From contig CALAYY010000203.1 in assembly GCA_937895465.1 (NCBI GenBank), positions 1 to 10,462 on the forward strand: a stretch of 10,462 nt of DNA. Reading direction: 5' to 3'. Both the position numbers and the translations under genes were made by a program. Shown here in pieces: positions 5,105-10,462 of this stretch. The stretch's first letter is position 1. Each line of letters starts with the position of its first letter. The stretch comes from an uncultured Clostridia bacterium (lineage in GTDB: Bacteria > Bacillota > Clostridia > Christensenellales > DUVY01). Under the pieces are notes generated by a model. It did no database searches. It saw only the letters and a program-made list of their open reading frames with translations, and was not told where the DNA came from.

Positions 5105-6907
5105 ATGAAAAAAAAGACAATTAAACGCAATGTGTTTTATTGTTTAGGGCTGATTCTAGCTACTATTTTAATGGGCGCTAGTTTTTTGCAGCCGTTGCCA
5201 CAAACTGCTTCAAAAGCGGTTGCGGCTGAAAATATCTATTTGTATAACCCTTATAGGTTTGTGGACTTTTCTGAAGCGCAGAATATGAGGTCTTCACTGC
5301 ATAATCATACTACTTTTAGTGACGGTGCGGATACTCCCCAACAATTGACTAACTACTATAACGCACTTGGATATGATTTTGTCGCGGTTTCTGATCACGA
5401 TAAGCAAGTACGCTTTGAAGACAGCGGGATAACAGATATGAGAGGAATGGTTTATGTACGCGGACAAGAAATGAGCAATTCTTCTGTAATGGAAAATAAA
5501 GTGCGTCGTGAAATACATCATACAGTCAGTTTGTTTAATAATGCCGGCTGGGCGACACTCAATGAGCGTCCTGTTGATACAAAATCACAGATTGAAGATG
5601 TATTAAGACAATCAGAAGGAGAAGGCCGTTTCTTTTTGGCACATCCTCAAAGATACAGCTATAACGTAGCAGAAATGAATGCTCGTCCTAATTCGCCTTT
5701 GGAGAACTTTCAAACGGTACTCGACGGAACAGTTAAACCGCGTCCGAGTGTAGCGTGGTATAAAGATGTCTTGAAAATTACCGAAGTGTTAGGAATGGAA
5801 GTTCATAACCAAGCAGACAACAGACCGGAATTTTGGGATAGAATACTTCTTGAAACAATGCCTAATAGACCTGTTTGGGGATTTTCATCAGATGATAATC
5901 ACGGTGCTCATTACGGTTTTAATGCGGTTATGCCGTCATTGACAACGGACAAAAGAAATGAAGATGGATTAAAAGAAGCACTTGAAGTCGGCTCGTTTTT
6001 TACAACCTCGTTTAGAGTTGATCCGTCAAATCTTGATAACCGTACTGGAGCAAGCAGATGGGATTTTTCACCAGTGGTAACAAATGTTATTGCAGATACC
6101 AAAAAAGGCGAGATTACAATAAAAGGAAGAAATTTTACAAACATTATTTGGTATACTGGGGGCACTGAATACGAGCCCACAAAGAAGATTGCAGAGGGCG
6201 AAAAGTTTAATTATCTTGAAAATATTAACGATATAAACAAATATGTTCGTGCGGTATTAGTGTATGAGGAGAACGGAACAGTTCTCTGTGAAACGCTGGT
6301 TCAACCTTTTGGTTTTGGACCGTATAACCCGAATTCAGGTTATTTCAAATATAAGGGACCTAGTGACAGCGGTAATGAAAACGGCGGTGGAGAGACTGGC
6401 GGAGAAACAGGTGAAGATATTATTCTAAACGCACAAACGCCAAATATTACAGCACAGCCCAAAAATGCCCAAATAACTTTGAATGACCAAATAAGTCTTG
6501 CGGTAAAAGCAAGCGTAAACGATGGCGGTTCGTTAACTTATCAATGGTTCAGCCATACCGAAGAAAAGAATTCGGGCGGAACTCTTATTAGAAATGCGAC
6601 AAGCGCGGTTTATGCGCCTACATTTTCAGAAAAGGGAACATTTTATTACTATGTAGTTATAAGAAATACAAATCCGAACGCACAAAATGAAGTAATTGCT
6701 ACTACCATATCAAATGTCGCAAAAATTTCTATCGATGCAGCGGATCAAGGTAATGTCGCTAAGGGTAGCGGCTGTAGTTCCGTGACTTTTATTAACAACA
6801 CCAATGGTCCATCAGGCCTTCTGATGATTTTGATTGGACTTGTATTTGGAATAGTTTTTACTTCAATAAAATATAAAACAAGGGGAAGAGGATATGAAAA
6901 GATTTAG
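5105..6907 (+). CDS. Exported, membrane-anchored PHP-domain metallohydrolase with Ig-like domain
   Basis: A 600-residue surface enzyme. A basic N-terminus and hydrophobic segment (about 11-29) with a likely cleavage near AVAA (38-41) form a Sec signal. The PHP domain covers about 60-300, with metal ligands visible in order: H66-N-H68, D73, D97-H98-D99, E122, H138-H139, H180, H234 and DDNH (263-266). The full set implies an active metal-dependent phosphoesterase or related hydrolase. The closest general type is the exported CehA/McbA-like group, whose substrates are mostly unknown. A beta-rich part (about 320-415) and a Gly/Glu/Asn-rich linker (420-437) follow. An Ig-like domain with a YQWF core lies at about 445-545. 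The C-terminus has GCSS (556-559), a membrane helix (about 569-587) and a basic tail. It lies 54 bp after the permeases, so it may produce the transported ligand outside the cell. Substrate unproven. Confidence 0.88.
   Translation: MKKKTIKRNVFYCLGLILATILMGASFLQPLPQTASKAVAAENIYLYNPYRFVDFSEAQNMRSSLHNHTTFSDGADTPQQLTNYYNALGYDFVAVSDHDKQVRFEDSGITDMRGMVYVRGQEMSNSSVMENKVRREIHHTVSLFNNAGWATLNERPVDTKSQIEDVLRQSEGEGRFFLAHPQRYSYNVAEMNARPNSPLENFQTVLDGTVKPRPSVAWYKDVLKITEVLGMEVHNQADNRPEFWDRILLETMPNRPVWGFSSDDNHGAHYGFNAVMPSLTTDKRNEDGLKEALEVGSFFTTSFRVDPSNLDNRTGASRWDFSPVVTNVIADTKKGEITIKGRNFTNIIWYTGGTEYEPTKKIAEGEKFNYLENINDINKYVRAVLVYEENGTVLCETLVQPFGFGPYNPNSGYFKYKGPSDSGNENGGGETGGETGEDIILNAQTPNITAQPKNAQITLNDQISLAVKASVNDGGSLTYQWFSHTEEKNSGGTLIRNATSAVYAPTFSEKGTFYYYVVIRNTNPNAQNEVIATTISNVAKISIDAADQGNVAKGSGCSSVTFINNTNGPSGLLMILIGLVFGIVFTSIKYKTRGRGYEKI
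6882..6891 (+). promoter_or_regulatory. Ribosome binding site inside the PHP gene for the lipoprotein
   Basis: GGGGAAGAGG sits two bases before ATG 6894, inside the last codons of the PHP gene. It supports this start, as does the lipoprotein signal peptide that begins at it. The 14-bp overlap of the two genes points to coupled translation. Confidence 0.6.
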
Positions 6908-9900
6908 AAAATCTGGCATTTTTGCAATAATCATTTTGGCAGCTATGGTAATGTCTATAGCTGCAGCTTGTGACAATAATTTGGGAGAAGTAAAAGCACG
7001 TGCTTTTACACCCGAATCGTCATATGCACTTAATCAACCCATAGAGGTAGATTTTTCAGAGTATTTTGAAAATACGACAAAAACAGCTCTTGAATATTCA
7101 GCTACTGTAGGTCAAATTGCAGAAGATGGATTATGGAGTTATACACCGACTGAGCTTGGTTCCCAATCCATCACAATAGAAGCAAAGGCAACAATAGCAA
7201 AGGTAATAAGGCAAGCTAAGATTGAGTTTTCAATTTTAGTTGACGGTACTTTATTTGCTACTGAGCAAATAAATGATAGAACGCTCTCAATAGACGATCC
7301 AGAACTTGAGATAAATGTAAAGGATTTAGTATCAAATAGCACAGGTGAAGAAGAAACTTATAGCCTGAGCGTAACGGGCGGTAGCGGAGTCACTATCGAC
7401 TCCACAACAGGCGTTTTAAAGTATACGCCTTCCTCAAATAATGCAAACCTCAATGTAACGGTTTTGGTCAAAGCTGACGGAAAAACTTTGACATTTAAAT
7501 TTAAAATCATCGTTACCGGCGGCTTAAGCTTGGCAAAACCTTTTTCTGATATAGATTGTAAAGCGAATGGCGAGGCAATTGTCATAGACGCCGCAGAGTA
7601 TTTTATAAATCAAACAGGGAAAACACCCGAATATAGTGTTACCCATAACAGCGAACTAGACATAAATCTTGTAATCAACTCGGATACAGGCATATTGACA
7701 TTTACTCCACCGTCTACGGGTGATATGTTTACAGTCACGCTAACAATTTCCGCTAATGGAAAAAGTTTTGACGCAGAGTTCACAATTACCGTTGAAGGAC
7801 AGTTGGTAAAAATAGACGATTTACAAGATCAAACCTTTATTGCAGGCGGATTAGCAGAAGAAATTGATTTTTCTAGTCTGGTTAGCAACAGCACAGGAAA
7901 GGAAGCGGTTTATAGCATTGTAACAGGCGGAAACGGTATATGGATTCATCCTTCCACAGGTGTTTTAATGTATACTCCGTCTAATACGCCTACAAGCGAG
8001 TTTCCCGTTGTTGTCAAAGTGGCGGCAGACGGAACAGAATTACTTTTTAACTTTAATATTACAGTTATAAACGGCTTGACAAAAAGTGCTGAAATAGGCA
8101 ATCAAACACTTGATATTAACGGTAACGAGTTTACGCTAGCAATAAAATCATTTGTTGTTAATTCATCTGGCATATCAGAAACTTACAGCTTAAATTCAGA
8201 GGCATTATCGGCAGGGGTTAATATTAATGCGGCAACTGGTGAATTAAAATATACTCCGGCGTCGAATGAAGTGACGATTCCTGTAACTGTAACTGTTACG
8301 GCAGGAACTTCATCTATTAATTTTACTTTTAATATGAATGTTATACCTCCTGCACCAGGTACTGCAGGCAATCCATATTTAATTACTTCTTCTTCACAAT
8401 TTTATAGTATGTTAAATACATATAACGGTGCTGGTGTACATTTCAAACAGACAGCAAATATAGACTTGTCGGGTACAAACGATGCCGCTATTTCAATTCA
8501 AAGTTTCAACGGCGTATATGACGGCGGCGGATTCACCATTACTAGAAATGTTACCGACGGTACATCAGGCAAATTCTACAGCATATTTACTGAAATTACA
8601 TCGGGCGCAACTGTAAGGAATTTGAATGTTGCGGTTACAATAGCACACACTGCAACCGGAACTCAATCAGATCTTGGCGGTCTTGTTGAAATAAACAACG
8701 GTATTGTTTCCAAAGTAAAAGTTTCTGGAACAATTACGGCAGACGGCTATATTAATGTAGGCGGAATCGCAGGCACAAACAAAGGTAGAATAGAAGATTC
8801 TGAAAACTCAGCCGTTATCACATTAAGAGCAACCGTTGATAAAACGGGTGTAAACGTAGGCGGTATTGCAGGCGCACTTTCAAATAGCGGTGCAGTTATT
8901 ACACGTTCTGTAAATAAGGCAAAAATTACAGGCGTATCGCAAACTGGCGGAATAGTTGGACAGCAGAGTGCAGGCTTAATAGAAATGTGTCTAAACAGCG
9001 CAGATATTGAAAGCACTGTGTCAAATTCAGGCGGTATAGCCGGAAGACAATCAGGCGGAGCTAAAGTACGCTTAAGCGTAAACGACGGCGGAGCAGTTAG
9101 AGGCGGCAGTGCTGGAGGTCTGGTTGGTGAAATAGACGGTTCTTTAGAAACATCTTTGGTGTGGGGCTCACCTAGTATTGGCTCTGGTGAAAACCGCGGA
9201 GGACTTGTTGGAAACATCTGGAATATTGTCACTATTAAAAACTGCTATACAGGCATCGCAACGCGCCGTGCATTAGGTAAAGCAAGAGCTACAATGGAAG
9301 TAAAGAATATTATTTCCGCAAGCCCAGACGCGATTAGCGACAACGCAGCTATCATTTTGACGAACTCATTTAACAATAAAGCAATAAACAGCACCAATCA
9401 TGAGGAGATACTGGCAATACTTAATGCAGATTTGTCTACTCCTGTGTTTCTTTGGGTAAATAACAAGCTGATGCTGACATGGCAGTTGGATTCATTATTC
9501 GGAAAGGATCGCGATATTGCGGATATTGAAAGCGGTATCAATGAACCAACAATAACAATTAATTTCAAAGATTATATTTATAATTACACAGCTAATGAGC
9601 CTACCTTCAGCTTGAATTCTCAAGCGGAAGAAGCAGGAGTGTCTATTGATACACAAACTGGCATACTGACCTATAATCCTACTGTACGCGCAAATATTGA
9701 TGTAGTTATTACAGCAATGGTTGAGGGAGAGGCATCAATAGTATTTGAATTTAATATTACAGTAACAGGTCTTATAAAAACTGGTACAATATCAGATAAA
9801 ACGCTTGATTTGGCAAATTCCTTAAATATCGATGTCGGCAGCTTAATTAACAATACATCGGGAGAGTCTATGGTATATACATTAAACCAAGCGGCAACTG

Positions 9901-10462
9901 ATGCCGGAATTACCATAACTGACGGCGTATTAAACTTTGTAGCGGCACAAAACCATGTAGGCGTTATTAATGTAGTTATTTCTGTTGCTACAAGTGATGA
10001 GGAAATAGAATTTGAGTTTAGTATTACTGTCAAAGGCCTTGCTAAAACTGATGAAATTTCTGACCAATCACTAGATGTAAATGGAAGTTTTGAAATCAAT
10101 CTAAGCGAAAAGATTTTGAATACTACAGGCGTAGCGGTTTCATATGAGATTACTTCGGGACAAAGAGCGGGATTGACATTAAATGCAGACGGCGTTCTTA
10201 CTTTTAATCCAGCAGCAATAGCTGAAAAATCTTTAGTAGTAATCACAATAACAGCCGACGGACATACTCAAACATTCGAATTTAACATTACTGTAAAAGG
10301 TCTTGCAAAGACGGATGAAATTGAAAACATTATACGTGAAATTAACGGCGAAGGAATTTCTGTTTCAGTTGCAGATTATGTTCTTAATACAACGGGTGTA
10401 GCAGAGGAATACAGTCTAAATAGCGCAGCACAAGATGTTGGAGTTGTTATTGATTCTGCAAC
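6894..10462 (+). CDS. Giant surface lipoprotein with Ig-like repeats and GLUG array (partial)
   Basis: The frame is open from ATG 6894 to the window end: 1189 complete codons with no stop. Residues 1-26 are a lipoprotein signal: KRFRK, a hydrophobic core, then SIAAAC with C26 as the lipidation site. A degenerate Ig-like unit (about 38-119) precedes four clear ones starting at about 120, 211, 304 and 395. Residues 490-874 form a GLUG module; its lead-in has NPYLITSSSQF and FNGVYDGGGFTI, then G-G-[IL]-[AV]-G-type motifs occur at 594, 622, 655, 684, 712, 740 and 768. Ig-like units resume at about 875, 960, 1049 and 1137 (cut). Their shared core is N-[ST]-[ST]-G ... YSL ... GV-x-I-x-x-x-TGVL-x-YTP ... 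F-x-F-x-ITV-x-G. No enzymatic domain is visible. The role is probably adhesion or surface scaffolding. Expression is coupled to the PHP gene by the 14-bp overlap. Confidence 0.88.
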   Translation, partial: MKRFRKSGIFAIIILAAMVMSIAAACDNNLGEVKARAFTPESSYALNQPIEVDFSEYFENTTKTALEYSATVGQIAEDGLWSYTPTELGSQSITIEAKATIAKVIRQAKIEFSILVDGTLFATEQINDRTLSIDDPELEINVKDLVSNSTGEEETYSLSVTGGSGVTIDSTTGVLKYTPSSNNANLNVTVLVKADGKTLTFKFKIIVTGGLSLAKPFSDIDCKANGEAIVIDAAEYFINQTGKTPEYSVTHNSELDINLVINSDTGILTFTPPSTGDMFTVTLTISANGKSFDAEFTITVEGQLVKIDDLQDQTFIAGGLAEEIDFSSLVSNSTGKEAVYSIVTGGNGIWIHPSTGVLMYTPSNTPTSEFPVVVKVAADGTELLFNFNITVINGLTKSAEIGNQTLDINGNEFTLAIKSFVVNSSGISETYSLNSEALSAGVNINAATGELKYTPASNEVTIPVTVTVTAGTSSINFTFNMNVIPPAPGTAGNPYLITSSSQFYSMLNTYNGAGVHFKQTANIDLSGTNDAAISIQSFNGVYDGGGFTITRNVTDGTSGKFYSIFTEITSGATVRNLNVAVTIAHTATGTQSDLGGLVEINNGIVSKVKVSGTITADGYINVGGIAGTNKGRIEDSENSAVITLRATVDKTGVNVGGIAGALSNSGAVITRSVNKAKITGVSQTGGIVGQQSAGLIEMCLNSADIESTVSNSGGIAGRQSGGAKVRLSVNDGGAVRGGSAGGLVGEIDGSLETSLVWGSPSIGSGENRGGLVGNIWNIVTIKNCYTGIATRRALGKARATMEVKNIISASPDAISDNAAIILTNSFNNKAINSTNHEEILAILNADLSTPVFLWVNNKLMLTWQLDSLFGKDRDIADIESGINEPTITINFKDYIYNYTANEPTFSLNSQAEEAGVSIDTQTGILTYNPTVRANIDVVITAMVEGEASIVFEFNITVTGLIKTGTISDKTLDLANSLNIDVGSLINNTSGESMVYTLNQAATDAGITITDGVLNFVAAQNHVGVINVVISVATSDEEIEFEFSITVKGLAKTDEISDQSLDVNGSFEINLSEKILNTTGVAVSYEITSGQRAGLTLNADGVLTFNPAAIAEKSLVVITITADGHTQTFEFNITVKGLAKTDEIENIIREINGEGISVSVADYVLNTTGVAEEYSLNSAAQDVGVVIDSA
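7251..8357 (+). repeat. First block of Ig-like protein repeats (four units)
   Basis: Units begin at 7251, 7524, 7803 and 8076 and are 91-94 codons long. Each ends in a strand like FNITV-x-G and has a central TG[VIE]L-x-[YF]TP turn. They are alike as protein but clearly diverged as DNA, so the duplications are not recent. They most resemble the putative bacterial Ig-like (He_PIG or cadherin-like) folds, which I cannot separate by eye. Confidence 0.75.
8673..9280 (+). repeat. GLUG repeat array within the lipoprotein
   Basis: Seven motifs of the form [VTSALR]-GG-[IL]-[AV]-G or a close variant start at 8673, 8757, 8856, 8943, 9027, 9111 and 9195. Spacing is 28, 33, 29, 28, 28 and 28 codons. Each motif is followed by a short Gly/Asn-rich turn and a strand, for example VGGIAGTNKGRIEDSENSAV. 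This is the GLUG pattern known from bacterial surface proteins, probably a beta-helix or beta-roll. The first copy has E in place of the last G. Confidence 0.75.
9516..10462 (+). repeat. Second block of Ig-like protein repeats (three units and a cut fourth)
   Basis: Units begin at 9516, 9771, 10038 and 10302, each 85-89 codons; the last runs off the window. The linkers converge: GLIKTGTI, GLAKTDEI and GLAKTDEI open the last three units. These units look more alike than those of the first block, so this side may be the more recently expanded one. Confidence 0.75.

Noticed and set aside
8747..9232. 161-residue minus-strand open frame
   Set aside because: It is antisense to the GLUG region, has low-complexity Pro/Ala-rich translation, and no ribosome site. 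It arises from codon bias in the opposite strand.
9671..10246. 191-residue minus-strand open frame
   Set aside because: It lies wholly antisense to the Ig-like repeats, which read as a consistent protein on the + strand.

Overview
The window is AT-rich and reads as low-GC Gram-positive DNA, probably from an anaerobic member of the Clostridia or a relative. The evidence is strong GGAGG-type ribosome sites, a consensus sigma-A-type promoter, a flavodiiron protein, a Crp/Fnr regulator of the kind found beside metal pumps, CUT1-type sugar ABC permeases, and large Ig-like/GLUG surface proteins. This assignment is an inference; no rRNA or tRNA gene is present to confirm it.

Left part (1-2224, + strand): the window opens on the last 44 residues of a heavy-metal P1B-type ATPase. 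A Crp/Fnr-family regulator follows 25 bp later; its N-terminus is rich in Cys and His. A 299-bp gap holds a two-hairpin palindromic element and three tandem copies of a 41-bp unit. Next is a flavodiiron protein (FprA type). Its diiron domain is intact, but its flavodoxin domain has lost about 60 residues and the reading frame, so the true C-terminus survives out of frame. A hairpin terminator closes this part and lies between convergent genes.

Middle part (2290-5050): a minus-strand AraC-type regulator is divergent from two CUT1-type sugar ABC permease genes. The space between them holds a near-consensus promoter for the regulator, placed so that the mRNA would be almost leaderless. It also holds two 13-bp direct repeats exactly 21 bp apart, six bases upstream of a candidate -35 box for the permease operon. 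This layout looks like an AraC-family operator. The first permease gene carries a frameshift near 3612; the second is intact. No solute-binding protein or ATPase subunit gene is in the window.

Right part (5105-10462): the operon continues with an exported, membrane-anchored PHP-domain metallohydrolase carrying an Ig-like domain. Its stop region overlaps by 14 bp the start of a very large lipoprotein that runs off the window. This lipoprotein has a lipobox Cys, about five Ig-like repeats, a GLUG array with a period near 28 residues, and then at least four more Ig-like repeats.

Together, the right two-thirds looks like an AraC-controlled surface system: an extracellular hydrolase and a large surface or adhesive lipoprotein expressed with a sugar-type importer. 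A plausible, unproven reading is that the PHP enzyme releases a small, perhaps phosphorylated, carbohydrate outside the cell for uptake. Two genes in the window (flavodiiron protein and first permease) are broken, so either gene decay or errors in a draft assembly must be kept in mind.
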